NCBI GenBank assembly: GCA_009746045.1
Contig: RPFO01001464.1
Location: 90,001 to 154,000, forward strand
DNA from: Mesostigma viride
Lineage: Eukaryota; Streptophyta; Mesostigmatophyceae; Mesostigmatales; Mesostigmataceae
Length of the DNA stretch: 64,000 nucleotides
Direction: 5' to 3'
The notes beneath the pieces were generated by a model, which saw only the letters and a list, made by a program, of their open reading frames with translations, ran no database searches and was not told the origin of the DNA. The position numbers were made by a program, and so were the translations under genes. Shown in pieces: positions 1-10,491 of this stretch (position 1 is the first letter of the stretch; every line of letters begins with the position of its first letter).

Positions 1-2
1 GA

Positions 3-1600
3 CCTGACAAGGACCTGGTGTTGCCTAACCCTTTAAATATTTCCCTGCTGGACGTCATCAAGGCCTTCACCAAGACGGAGGACATGGCTACTGCAGCTAT
101 CCAGAGGGGCAACTTTGGCAATAGACCTGTAGAATACTGGGAGGGCGTTCTGTATGTTCACACTCATGATGCAGAGCACACGGTGACTAGAAAAGTGTAT
201 GTGCCTGAGATGGCCATTCCCACAGTGTTACATTGTTTCCATGACGATGTGACTGCGTGTCATCCTGGTTATGCTAAGCTACTGCATGAGGTGCAGCAGA
301 GGTTTTGGTGGCCTGGCCTTTATCAGGATGTTAAGGCCTATGTGGACTCCTGTGACTCCTGCCAGAGAAATAAGGTCAGGAACCAAGCCACGCCCATTTT
401 TCCCATGGCTATGCCCATTCCCCTGCGCCCTTGGATCAGTGTGACTATGGATTTTATCTGTGGTCTTCCCATGTCAGATGGTGGCAATGACAGGATCCTT
501 GTGGTCATGGACAGGCTGTCCAGGATGTGCCATCTGATTCCTTGCAATACTCATCTCACAGCTGTACAGTGTGTAGATTTGTTTATGAAGGAGATCTACC
601 GTCTGCACGGCATGCCTAGAGTGATCATCACTGATCAGGACCCCCTTTGGCTGTCAGGGTTTTGGAAGTCATTCTTTGACATCCTAGACACTAAGCTGGC
701 ATTCGGTGTGGCATACAGGTGTGCCAGTACTGGGGCGGTGGAGAGGATGAACAGAATTGTCAGGGAGTGTCAAAAGCACTATTGTACACACGACAACAAG
801 GACTGGGACAAGAAGATACCTTTCATAGAGTTCGCAATCAACAACTCTCCTCTGGCTCCTCACCAGATGTCCCCCTTCGTGATCTGCAATGGCCAGTGTC
901 CCTTGACTCCATTCGACTTGGAACTGCCTGACAGAGACGCTGAAGGCCCTTTCCAGCGACGTCTTGGTTCAGTCCAGCAGTTGTTGGCTTCCTTCCAGGA
1001 GGCTCACAGCATTGTGGCTACCCAGCTGTTGAGGACACAGGACAAATACCTGACTACCGCCTGGCAGCAAACGGTGGCCAGTCATTCCTTTGTAGCTCCT
1101 GGGGACTTGGTGTTGCTGGAAGCCAACAGAGTGCTGCCTGAGAAGGAGCAATGCAGGAAACTGCAACCACTCTGGTTGGGTCCTTACCCAGTGTTGGCAA
1201 CCTTCCACTATGGTACAGTGGTCCAGGTCCAAGTGCCTTCTCACTGGAAGCTCAGGAATAATATTTTTCACCTAGCCCAGCTGAAGCTGTACAGGCGCAA
1301 CACCTTACCAGGCAGATTGTCTGCCCCTTTGCCTTATGAATTGGATTCTGAGGGGGAGAAGATCTATGAAGTGGAGCGGTTGTTGGCTCACAGGGTGAAG
1401 GGGAAAGGTCGTACCAAACAGTTGCAGTTTAAGGTACACTGGAAGGGAGAGCTAGAGGTGACGCTACGTGGCTGTGGTTGTCTGATCTCACCAACAGTCA
1501 CTCTGCTGTACTAGAGTATTGTCAGCGTCATGGTATCACCTTGCCTGAGTGGTATGTCATGGGCTCTGAGCGGTGTGCTCCCCTTCATAGCTCCCAGTGA
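3..1600 (+). pseudogene. Retrotransposon pol C-terminus: integrase plus chromodomain, frameshifted
   Basis: This would encode the integrase that inserts the element's cDNA. One frame runs from position 3 to about 1459. It contains an H2C2 zinc-binding region (HCFHDD, HPGY, then CDSCQRNK), and a catalytic core with Asp at 450, Asp at 633 and Glu at 741; the last two are separated by 35 residues as in canonical D,D35E. A chromodomain follows (YEVERLLAHR... then VHWKG near 1440). Its conserved end (DATWLWLSDL) and the natural C-terminus lie in another frame, from about 1455 to the stop at 1598-1600, so a single-base-type shift breaks the chromodomain. The motif usually reading QTDGQTER is degenerate (CASTGAVER) but keeps the Glu. 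Probably an inactive copy; a sequencing indel is the alternative. Confidence 0.85.
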
Positions 1601-1648
1601 GCACTGCTAACACCTCTTTTTGGTGTTTTGTGTCTGTGGTTGCCAGCC

Positions 1649-2497
1649 ATGGCCGACTCCCATCCGGAGGGGACACCCAGGCCACCTGCACGAACCCAAG
1701 AGGACGTGAGGGCTACGTATGTCTTTCAGCACGACTACGCTGGCCCCAGAGCCCCGGGCCCTTCGATCCAGGAAGACGCTGGGTTTGTGGAAGCCCATTT
1801 TCTCAATCTGTTCCAGCGTATGGTACATGATCAGCAACGGCACGAGCAGCGTCACGGGGCCTTGATAACCAGGTTGATTAATGTGGAGGGTCTGGTTACT
1901 CAGATGGCAGAACACTTGAGGGCTGGGCACATTCCAACTGTGGGTTCTGCTGTGCCTGCAGTTTCTGAGGCTCCAGTAGCTCAGGAGGCTATCCCCACCC
2001 CGGTGGTCTCAGTCCCCTCTCCTACGGAGGCTCCTCCACCCCCTAAGGTGGTGGTACACTTGCCCAGGTCAGCTGTTCCAACAAAACAGGTGGAGCAGTT
2101 CTTGGACCACCGTAATTGTGCTCCTGGACAGTGCGAGTGGTGTAAATCCTTGTACACAGCCATGCAGGCATTGGATCAGACAGTGGTGGAGGAGGGTGAA
2201 CTAGTACCTGAGGGTATGGTAGAGTTGGCCCTTGACTGTCTGCCCCCCAGTCTCTGTGAGATTGGGTCACCTATGGTGGCTTACATTATGCACACCGTCT
2301 TTGCAGTGTACCCGTGGCCTTCGTTTGACATGAGGCCGGTGGAGGGCCAGGACTTGATGGAGGCTCTGCCCAGTGACCTGAGACTCGCCTTTGCAGGGCT
2401 CAAGCCAGTTGGATATTCCCAGACCTACACTGAGCTACTTGAGCAGGCTGTCAAGCAGGGAGAGTTTGACCTTACCCGTCGTCCAACTGCTCTGTGA
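1649..2497 (+). CDS. Extra ORF A of the LTR element (282 aa, unrecognised)
   Basis: An open frame of 282 codons lies 48 bases after the pol stop, on the same strand and before the LTR. I start it at the ATG at 1649, which sits in a strong context (gccATGG). The product begins with an acidic and proline-rich part, has a Pro/Val-rich linker at about residues 100-145, and then a compact segment with closely spaced cysteines (CAPGQCEWC). No transmembrane segment or signal peptide is visible, so it does not look like an envelope protein. I do not recognise the family. Position downstream of integrase is unusual for Gag; it could be an accessory protein, a captured host segment, or a displaced gag-like gene. 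The frame is intact although pol is broken. Confidence 0.5.
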   Translation: MADSHPEGTPRPPARTQEDVRATYVFQHDYAGPRAPGPSIQEDAGFVEAHFLNLFQRMVHDQQRHEQRHGALITRLINVEGLVTQMAEHLRAGHIPTVGSAVPAVSEAPVAQEAIPTPVVSVPSPTEAPPPPKVVVHLPRSAVPTKQVEQFLDHRNCAPGQCEWCKSLYTAMQALDQTVVEEGELVPEGMVELALDCLPPSLCEIGSPMVAYIMHTVFAVYPWPSFDMRPVEGQDLMEALPSDLRLAFAGLKPVGYSQTYTELLEQAVKQGEFDLTRRPTAL

Positions 2498-2910
2498 TGT
2501 CTTGTTTTCCACGCAAGGACAGCACAGTCTTTGTGGGGCTGCAGTTACCAAAGTTCCCTAACGAGCTGAGGGCCAGGCTCACACCTTTGAGGGTGCTGGT
2601 ACCCATCTTGGGCGCCAGGTGGGGGCCTATCAAGGCCTTTCTACAGCTGTGGTGGGCCTATAGCAGCTGGCTATGTCGCCATAAGACTGCCAGTGGCTGG
2701 GTCTTCGATCCCCTCCGACAGGCTGTGGTCACTCTGTCCTACCCTGCCCAGTGCAGTAGGTTTTCAGCTGAGTTGGGCAAGGCTGCTGAGACCTGCTTGG
2801 ATATTCAGGTCAGCAGGAACTGGCCAGATCTGGTGTCCATGGTGGAGCATTTCCCAGTGTTTGGAACGAGGGGAAAGGATATGAAGAAGGGGGATTGGTT
2901 CACTCTGTGA
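2497..2910 (+). CDS. Extra ORF B of the LTR element (137 aa, unrecognised)
   Basis: This ORF begins exactly at the stop of the preceding one: the two share the bases TGATG, so the stop TGA and start ATG overlap. That arrangement is typical of termination-reinitiation coupling, though it may also mark one longer gene split by a mutation. The product (starting MSCFPRKDSTVF) is basic, moderately hydrophobic and tryptophan-containing; no known motif is visible. The frame is followed by about 365 bp without coding signal up to the polypurine tract. Function unknown. Confidence 0.4.
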   Translation: MSCFPRKDSTVFVGLQLPKFPNELRARLTPLRVLVPILGARWGPIKAFLQLWWAYSSWLCRHKTASGWVFDPLRQAVVTLSYPAQCSRFSAELGKAAETCLDIQVSRNWPDLVSMVEHFPVFGTRGKDMKKGDWFTL

Positions 2911-3275
2911 AGGGTTCCAGGATGGTTGGAGATGGGCTGTGGAGTGAGGTGGGGATCCAGAATGGAGGCGACCAGTTCTGATGTCCAGTCCAGATTTCCA
3001 GCAACGACAGTTCTGAGTTCATGGTAGCTTTGCAGTTGTATTATCAGGCATGGTTGCCTGTGTGTTAGTCACTTGATGACATTTCATCTGTGGGTGAATT
3101 TGTCTTATTCAGGGTTGACATGATCAGATGGTACTGAGATAGGAGGCCCTTTGGGGATGTAAAAACCCACTTGCTTGTCCCAAGAGGTGGTGGACTTCCT
3201 GTTTAATGTTGTGTTGTTTTGTGGAGGTTGTCGTTTTATTCTTCTTGGCTTCTAGGAACTGGGAGTTCCTGTCTT

Positions 3276-3287
3276 GAGGGGGAGATA
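3276..3287 (+). other. Polypurine tract of the LTR element
   Basis: GAGGGGGAGATA lies directly before the TG that opens the LTR. A purine run at this place primes plus-strand DNA synthesis in LTR retrotransposons. Confidence 0.65.
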
Positions 3288-3834
3288 TGTAACAACCAAA
3301 TGTTACATCCAAAGTTTTCCTACTGTTGAATCTTATTATGAGTTCTTTAGGACAATTATTTGAGAAGTTAGGAGGCTTCGACGTCTGATAGATATTGGGC
3401 CTGTTGAGATCTGTCGAATCTATTGTTCTACCCTCATTGGTCGTGGCCTGATCCACGTAGGGTACTTTGCATGGTGTTGTTTAGTCAGTCAAAGATTCTC
3501 TGCAGTACCGTTGTACCTGGTGGATTTGGTTCCAGGTCCTTGAGATTTCGTATGTGCTGGCTTTGTGTTGTGTGGAGGATTCGGAGGCTAAGATCTTATC
3601 TTGAGTGATCCTCACTTTTGATTGGTCCTTCCGGGTTAGGGTTGGATGGATGCTGCGTGCACGATGACTTTTATCCTGTTTGGGGCGGCCGTGCATGTGC
3701 GCGTACGTGAGAGCTAAAGCTATGGTGTAATTCAAGGGTTTCCTTGTTTCATCAATCAAACAACCCTTGCCAAAAGTCAACTATAACTTCAACAGATAGT
3801 CGACTTGGATATAACTTGTCTGTTGTGTCTAACA
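3288..3834 (+). repeat. 3' LTR (about 547 bp)
   Basis: It starts TGTAACAACCAAATG after the polypurine tract and, by my reading, ends GTGTCTAACA. A block around 3425-3455 (CCTCATTGGTCGTGGCCTGA and neighbours) recurs in inverted orientation near 30225-30255, and the first 15 bases recur at 30397-30411. The 3' boundary is inferred from the CA dinucleotide and alignment to the other copy, and could be off by tens of bases. Confidence 0.65.
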
Positions 3835-5426
3835 AGGGTGGGGACTCATTCCCTTAACTGTTGAAGATCCATCTTCATTGCTTCTCTGGACGTGAAGTTA
3901 TCTGTCGTGACTCCAACCCAGGTATAAAGATCTTTTCACGCTAATGTTGATACTGAGGCTGTTGCAAACACAACATTTTTAGTCGTTACACCATGAAAGG
4001 CTCGCCTTTCTTGTGCGCCTGGGCACGAATAAATGCCCGTTATGGTACGTTCTTGTATTAAACGTCTTAAGCTAGCGTTTTCCTGCTTTCTTAGCTCGTT
4101 GAGCGTAAGCTTTTTGCCTTCTTTCCGGCCAGATGCAGCCATGAACTTGCGGGTCCTGGCGCTGCATTGCTAGATTCCTGGATGTTTTTTAGCAAGTTCG
4201 TCTGTGACGTGGCTGGCTTGCTGCAGCGCGTGGCCCACAACCTGTCAGGAAGGTGTAATGCTTTTATTTCCATGCTTCTCTGAAATTTCTTTTGCTTTAT
4301 AGACAGTTGTGTTCGAGGAAATTCACGCGGTCTTCCTAAGCAGCGGCATCATTTTCCCCAGACACTGACGAGCTGGCACCTGTCTCCTAAAGAAAGTGGC
4401 TCGTGCTTGTTAGAAAGGAGGCAGTGTGCATTTTGCGGGACATGATGCTTTGGTGGCACATGCGTCAGGTAGGTTGTTCCAATGGTCTCTTCACCTTTCC
4501 CACTGAGTAAATGATAGCCTTTGTCATGCTAACCAGAGCAGCTAGCCACAGGTTGGCTGGATAAAAAGTCAGCTTATTTTCTCTTTATATACTGCGTGTG
4601 TGGTCCTCCACATGTCCGGCTTGTTGGGCATTTTGGAACAGGGTTTTTAATGTGTTGTTGGGTGGAACAACTTGGTTGTTGGCACAAAATCACACATTAT
4701 TAGCCTGAGATAGGCATGACATATGCTGCTCAGGCGTGTCGTCCTACCAGCCTTGTAGACTCACAAGGCTGGCTGTGCCGATGGAGGGGTGGGGCGTATG
4801 ATGCTCCGGACATCCTCCTCACACTCCGTGATCAAAGTGGGCATGTTTTTGGGTGTCTAGGGTAGCAAAACAGATGTCATTTTGGCTCAGCACTAGCTCA
4901 ATTCTCTTTTAGCGTCTACCCAGGTGGCATCACAGGAAAATCAATAACTTGAGCTACGCTTGTCAGAATGAGCTCAAACTTTGGGGTTGTGTTTCCCCCC
5001 ACTCAGTGGAATATCGCATGTATGGATGACCCAATCTGATGTGTTAATGATTTGATTTTTTTTTTTTTGCTCAAAAAAGTACCCATTTTGCGGGAAAATT
5101 AATAACTCAAACAAATGTGACCATTTTGGCCATGTAAATAGCCCAGCTTTTAAAAAAGTGGGGGAACTTTGCAGGTATGTATGGGCAGGTCATTTAGACA
5201 AGTGGTTTGTCTTGGGCAAAATATCTCATAAATAGCGTCTTTTTCTATTTTTAGCTCGCCACCGGTGCGTGGTTGGGGGTAGTACCCCCAACAAGTGGTG
5301 GTATGAATGTCCAAACATCATATTTATGGTACCCAATCATCACTAGATGGTTCCCATGTGCATTGGAACTGATACTCACTAAAGTCTGTTTTTCAGGCTT
5401 TTGGACGTGCGAGTCCCCTTAATTAA
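3835..5426. other. Non-coding stretch holding one dispersed repeat
   Basis: I see no convincing gene here. The segment around 5190-5400, with CCCCAACAAGTGGTGG and CAAACATCATATTTATGG, belongs to a repeat family also found at 37240-37420 (inverted) and 37720-37860 (direct). The rest is moderately AT-rich unique-looking sequence. Confidence 0.5.
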
Positions 5427-7144
5427 CTCGTCGTCTGTCCCAACTCAGTCCTCACAGGAGGACTGAGTTGACAATTTTCAACCGCGTGTAGCGACTAGGT
5501 GGGGGGTCCATCCCAAATGTTTTGATGTGGATCTGGGGTGTACTAGATATCATTTTGTTGGCAAAAATACTGCATATGTGAAAACTTGACCCGAACACCT
5601 GAAAATTACACGGACGTTGGGCGCCCCTCGCGAATTTGCATTTTTCGGGATAAGAACGAGTGGGAAAAATTCAATCAAATCCTGGTGCATGAAGAAAAAA
5701 TATAGGCATGTAAACAACATAGTTCTTGAAGCGTGGCAAAAAACTGGGCTCCATTTGGCCACTGCAACTGCCTGAAACAATTAAAAAACTCTCAGTCCTC
5801 AGGAGAGGAATGGGGCTTTTGCTAACTTTGCTAGCGTGTAAGTGCGGTCATACTACATCACCGTGGCCACCAACCATCCCAATCAACTCATTTCCCTTCA
5901 AGCATTACAGGACAACACACTTGCATCATCATACTTCAGGTATATCATACCTTATCATGTAGTGAGAGCCTATGCATGCATGTAGGGAATGGGCTTGGAT
6001 ACCTACCAACAAAGGGTTATGTTATAAGTGTCAACCACCAATATAATGGGTAGGTTAAGCATATTTCCATTGTTTCAAACAACAATAGATATGGCTATAA
6101 CTGTTTTGCCTTGCCATGATGTGGCCAACATAGTTGCTGGCACATGATGGCAGTGGTTTGTCACCAAGACTTTTCACTCACCCGTAAAAGCTTGAATGCA
6201 CCCTTGACGCAGCCCGTGGCCACACAATCATGCAGTATGAACGTAGCAAAAGAATAACTAACATCTATGAAGGTGTTTAAACCTGCACAGCTCCTAAAAC
6301 CCTGCACAACTACACTGGGTTAAGGCAAATGCCTGCTAACATCATCTGAAAAGGGGGTTTTAGAGAGGGGCAGGCAACGGTCAAGAAAGAGCATCAAGAC
6401 TTGAACCTGACAACGCCTCGCAAGCTTAAACTCATGTACGAACATCAAGGAACGAAGAGGCAACGATTATCCGGCTTTACCTGGCACGGCTGGCGTTACC
6501 TTGGCCCAGGCGGTGCCCGCAAAAGTGGCACTTTGCGGCATATAGACCATGACGTGACAGAATGGTCGAGATCATCAAATCTATACTGTCACTCAATATA
6601 TTCTAATACAATTCATGTTAAAATGTAGAAAGAAACCTATCAGCCATTGAAATTGCGCCGGAAAGCAAGCGCAGTAATCAATTCCGTCGACCTGCCTTAT
6701 CGCAGTTTTTTCCAGCAAGAACAGTGCCGACACCGGGTAAATCGCATCCCCGCGAGCTAAAAATTGATTTATATCATCTTTAGGGCATGTTAAATCTATT
6801 TACTGAGTTTGGACGGCTAACTCGTCCGCAAACGTAAACTGCATGCATGGGCGCGAGCCGCCATGGCTAGGTCGTGCATTTCCGGAACTCGCGTTTCACG
6901 TGGAAAAGTACCCTTACCACCTGTACTTTGACCGTACAGTTAGCCGCGCATACCAAATCCAAAAAAATCCCAAAAATATGTCCAAGAAAGATCTTTTCAC
7001 GTAGTATTTGAATAAATTTTGAGAGAATTTTTTTGTCAAACATTCTGACCGGGGCGAATTTTCTACGAAACCCAAAAACTCGGTCCTCTAGAGAGGACTG
7101 AGTTCAACTCAGTCCTCCGTAGAGGACCAGGGACAGACGACGAG
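5427..7144. mobile_element. Non-autonomous element with TTAA target sites and 15-bp inverted ends
   Basis: The ends are perfect 15-bp inverted repeats, CTCGTCGTCTGTCCC at 5427-5441 and its complement at 7130-7144, each bordered by TTAA (5423-5426 and 7145-7148). Just inside each end are foldback hairpins built from AACTCAGTCCTC / GAGGACTGAGTT. The 1.7-kb interior has no long ORF, so the element cannot move itself. TTAA duplications are the signature of piggyBac-type transposons, but piggyBac ends usually begin CCC, so the superfamily is uncertain. It seems to have landed in a TTAA-rich LINE tail. Confidence 0.65.
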
Positions 7145-7310
7145 TTAATTAATTAATGGCAGCCATGCTTAGAATGCATGTTTGCCTAGCTGTGCCACCA
7201 TACCTAGTCACGTGCACCGCTAACACGGCGGTAAGTAAGGAAGTAAGTACTTGCGTGTCATGCGCAAAGGCATGCCACGGAGTACTATATATGCTAATCT
7301 CATTAGAAAA
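7145..7310 (-). repeat. LINE-like 3' end relic with R65 repeat
   Basis: On the minus strand this reads as a segment ending in a (TTAA)n tail at 7145-7157. It includes the 65-bp block AGTACTCCGTGGCATGCC ... GACACGCAAGTACTTA that recurs at 10832, 18500 and 43590. No coding sequence is visible. Confidence 0.4.
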
Positions 7311-7568
7311 AAAAATTACACAAAAGTTTAAACAAATATCATCTGCATCATTCCCCGACCATTAAGCACTAGATGGGGATGTAATCCTCATCCGAGCTGT
7401 CCTCTACTGTAATTTGGCAGACGAGGCGATAGTGTAGCGCGGCTATCCTCAGGGCCAATAACCTCCACCTGTGGACTTCTACCCTGGCTAGCAACGGGCC
7501 GCGGGGCCCGTCGGGAGAAAACAGGAGCATACCCCTCAGGAAGGTGCTTATCGCAGATAAACACACGG
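7311..7568. other. Target DNA of the LINE cluster
   Basis: Short unique-looking stretch into which the LINE copy at 7581 inserted. Its last bases include TACACCAACCAT (7569-7580), which reappears at 8432-8443 as a target-site duplication. No gene seen. Confidence 0.4.
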
Positions 7569-7580
7569 TACACCAACCAT

Positions 7581-8431
7581 CCGTTCCTTAAATGCCGCAA
7601 GAAGCTCTCGAGGACTCGCTTCACGCTGGACGACGACTTGACCCTGGCCCAGCAACAGCGGCGACGCGAGCTATGGCCGACCTACCTTCAGCTAGCTCCG
7701 GCAAAGCGCAGAGGGGAAGCCGGTATACTGGAGGGGGGCGGTCATCCACGTTGACCACAAGCCCTGGCAGCCCCCTCCTGCCACCTCAGACTAGGGAATT
7801 CATACCAGTAGTGTAGATTAGTCAGGCTTAGCCTAGCATGTGGCCCACGCGCATGTGCACCCATAATGGCCCCCATGGATGTTGCCTACAGAATTTAGCC
7901 AAGCCATGCCTATTAATTAATTAATTAATTAAACTCGTGCTCCCGTTGGGGAGTCACGGAGCACCGAAGTGCTTTTAATCCCTGTGTGTGCACTACAGGA
8001 GAAAGGGCAGAGACCCCCAGTCTCCTTCATGCCAAAGGCATGCCACAGCTGCAATCGGGCGCGGCTAGCTAAAAGGACAGGCTAACGATCCGGCAAACTG
8101 CCATGCCTATAACGGGACCCCCATGGATGTTGCATTAAGAATATCGCCATGCTATGCCATGCAGAGAGATGCTCTCTGTAGAGAAGCCATGTCCTAGCTC
8201 TTGTATAGCCATGATGATCTTCCCCCACATAACATACTCCCCCTTAGCTGGGCATAGTGTGAAGATTATGAGGGTGCAGGTGCCTTGGTGCACCTAGAGC
8301 AAGGGTCGCTTACATTCCCACCCTTGCAGGAAGTAGCCTAGAATGTATTAAAAGCCATATGCCCCTTCTCAGGGATATGTGCTACATTGACTCCCAACGG
8401 AGTGATGTTCCTAATTAATTAATTAATTAAT
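7581..8431 (+). mobile_element. 5'-truncated LINE copy E0 (ORF1 end, 3' UTR, TTAA tail)
   Basis: The copy starts inside ORF1 (reading RTRFTLDDDLTLAQQQRRRE) and carries a degenerate ORF1 end to about 7815. It continues with the family's 3' UTR, the hairpin ACTCCCAACGGAGT and a (TAAT)n tail at 8411-8431. A 12-bp target-site duplication TACACCAACCAT flanks it (7569-7580 and 8432-8443). 5' truncation, tail and TSD together are the signature of target-primed reverse transcription. It is interrupted by a second insertion at 7914-8099. Confidence 0.8.
7914..8099 (-). mobile_element. Nested 5'-truncated element, tail family C
   Basis: Read on the minus strand it ends with the hairpin region GACTCCCCAACGGGAGCACG followed by (TTAA)n. 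It sits within the 3' UTR of the surrounding LINE copy, and an 11-bp duplication GCCATGCCTAT (7903-7913 and 8100-8110) marks the insertion. The same 3' end occurs at 10492-10760 (+) and 40430-40640 (-). Confidence 0.75.
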
Positions 8432-8454
8432 TACACCAACCATAGCCTTAGCTT

Positions 8455-10478
8455 GCACTACACCCCGCCAGCCACGAGCCACGAGGTAGCCGGATGGCTG
8501 TCGGAGCTCATAACTTTCACGTTTGAGCACCGAATTCAGCTGTGAATATCACAATCGCTTCGTCTTTCTTAGACGCACATGCTGATATAATTTTCTGAAG
8601 CTATAACGCACTATACGATGAGCAAACGCCTCTCGACGCAACGCAGCCTGGCGGCTGCGCTCAGCAATGAAAATACGCCTGCAGCCCCGGCTGCAGCTTC
8701 GCCAACCGGCCAGGCAGAAGGCAGCGGCGCCACTAGCCAAGCTCTAGTGGTCGCCCATCCCCCTGCTGAGCCCGCATCGCCAGCAGCGTCGCCAGAACCC
8801 AAGCGCAGTCGCCCTGCCGAGCCGAGCTGGGTCGAGCTCGAATTTGTAGCTGAAGCCCGCCAGCCCGGCTTTGTTGACAAGTTTACCGAGGACCGCATCC
8901 TGGGCTGCGTGTTTTGGGGATCACACGCCTCGCTTGTTGAATTGTGCAAGCAGCTCTTCAACCGAGGCCGCCTCTTTGATTCTCGCCTGAATATCGTCTC
9001 CTCTTTCGACCACTTTCCCAGCCTCCGCCGCCCCCACCTCCAGGAATACGCTCTCTTCTCCCTCAGGACTTGGACGCTCCATCTCGGAGCTTTGGCCCCG
9101 AAAGCCCCTCACCACCACCTTAACCGAAGCCTCCATCCGCTCACTCCTCCAGGAGGCCCTCGAGCAGCACGTGGCCCCCATGGCAGCAGATGTGGCGGCC
9201 ATGGGCAGCACGCTGGCTGCCGAGCTCCCCCTCCTCTCCACCGCCACCTCCGCCATCTCCACCGCCACCTCCACCCTCCTCGCCTCCTCCACCGCCACCA
9301 CCTCCACCTCCGACGCCATCACCGCCCAGCTCCGTGACATCGACCAGCGTCTTAAGGACAACGCCATTGCTATCGAGGTTCTGCAGAACACCGCAGGCCT
9401 CACCGCCCAGGCGGTGAAGGACATTGCCGCCAAGCCAGCCCCGGCTGGCCTGGCCGGCGATGCTCCTCCCATCACCACCTGGGCGGACATGCTTAAGCAA
9501 CATACCACCTCCACCACCTCCGCCGTCGCAGCCCAGCTTCAACGGCAGACGCTTGACCTCCGCGAGGAGGCCGAGCTCGCCAAGCGCAGCCTCAACGCCA
9601 TACTCAAGAACTTCGACATGGAAGAAGGTGAGAATTCCGAGAAGCTTGCACGTGCGTTTGAGAGCAAAATCCTTGCACGCATGGGCCTCCTTGGTGAGAT
9701 TAAGCTGACCGCCCACCGCCTCCCCCGCGCGCGGGGTAAGGCAGGGGCGCCTCCGCTTCTTCTCATCTTTGACAGCCCAGCGGACAAGATTTCGTTTCTC
9801 AGACGCCGCAAGCGGCTCGCGAACACTCCCTTCACCGTGGACGACGACTTGACCCTGGCGCAGCAACAACGGCGACGGGAGCTATGGCCGACCTACCTCC
9901 AGCTCCGGCAGACCAAGGCGGGCCAGCCGGTGTACTGGAAGGGGGCGGCCATCTACGTCGGCCACAAGCCCAGGCTGGCACGCGACCCCCTCGACCACCG
10001 CGGCTCCAGCGACTCCGGCAGCCCCAGCCTAGGGGAATACAGCAGCAGTAGTGTAGAATAGATAGACAGTGGCCTTGTACATGCCCGCCTACTACAGGCA
10101 CTATACCAGCTGAGCCTAGCCTTTTCTAGTAATGTACATGTGTGCCTATGATGAGCCACCCTCCAGATGATACCTAGCTTTATTTAATTATGCAGTGCCC
10201 ATGCAGGGGGTCACTCCCTGCTGAGAAGCCATGCCCTAGCTTTTGTATAGCTGTGCTGATCTTCCCCACCTATGACAGGCTCCCCTTAGCTGGGTGTTGC
10301 CTGAAACTCTGGGTGGTGCAGGTGCCCTAGTGCACCTAGAGCAAGTGTTGTTTACATCCCCACTGACCCTTGCAGGAAGTAGCTTAGAATGTATGATAGG
10401 CCATATGCCCCTTCTCTGGGCTATGTGCTACATATACTCCCAACGGAGTTATGTTACAATTCAATTCAATTCAATTCA
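8455..10478 (+). mobile_element. ORF1-only LINE copy 1
   Basis: It holds a 5' UTR of about 160 bp, a frameshifted ORF1, a 3' UTR of about 390 bp, the hairpin ACTCCCAACGGAGT and an (AATTC)n tail. The 13-bp TSD ATAGCCTTAGCTT occurs at 8442-8454 and 10479-10491. No reverse transcriptase or endonuclease is present between ORF1 and the 3' UTR, so mobility must have relied on a partner LINE. The sequence is close to copy 2 over the whole length. Confidence 0.85.
8618..10061 (+). pseudogene. L1-type ORF1 protein, copy 1 (frameshifted)
   Basis: This is the RNA-binding ORF1 protein of an L1-like LINE, expected to coat the element RNA. The ATG at 8618 opens MSKRLSTQRSLAAALSNENT. Compared with copy 2 there are four extra bases (agga, about 9065-9068), after which the protein continues in a different frame to the stop at 10059-10061. 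Downstream are the Ser/Thr/Ala-rich stretch, a coiled-coil-like segment (AQLRDIDQRLKDNAIAIEVL) and the C-terminal part resembling the L1 ORF1 RRM/CTD (AHRLPRARGK, RRRELWPTYLQLR, YWKGAAIYVGHKP). The break makes this copy inactive unless the insertion is an assembly error. Confidence 0.8.
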
Positions 10479-10491
10479 ATAGCCTTAGCTT

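Larger units (their letters stand above)
1..3834 (+). mobile_element. Ty3/Gypsy LTR retrotransposon, 3' portion
   Basis: The window opens inside the pol region of an LTR retrotransposon. In order it holds the integrase and chromodomain end of pol, two extra ORFs, about 370 bp of non-coding sequence, a polypurine tract and a 3' LTR. The pol fragment and the TG...CA LTR preceded by a purine run are seen directly; the Ty3/Gypsy (chromovirus-like) assignment rests on the HHCC-D,D35E integrase with a C-terminal chromodomain. The protease, reverse transcriptase, RNase H and 5' LTR lie outside the window, so age by LTR comparison cannot be judged here. A diverged LTR of the same family lies at 29832-30411 on the opposite strand. 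Confidence 0.85.

Noticed and set aside
9141-9869. Minus-strand glycine-rich ORFs opposite LINE ORF1 (also 11537-12371)
   Set aside because: Shadow of CCACCTCC-rich codons of ORF1; no motifs.
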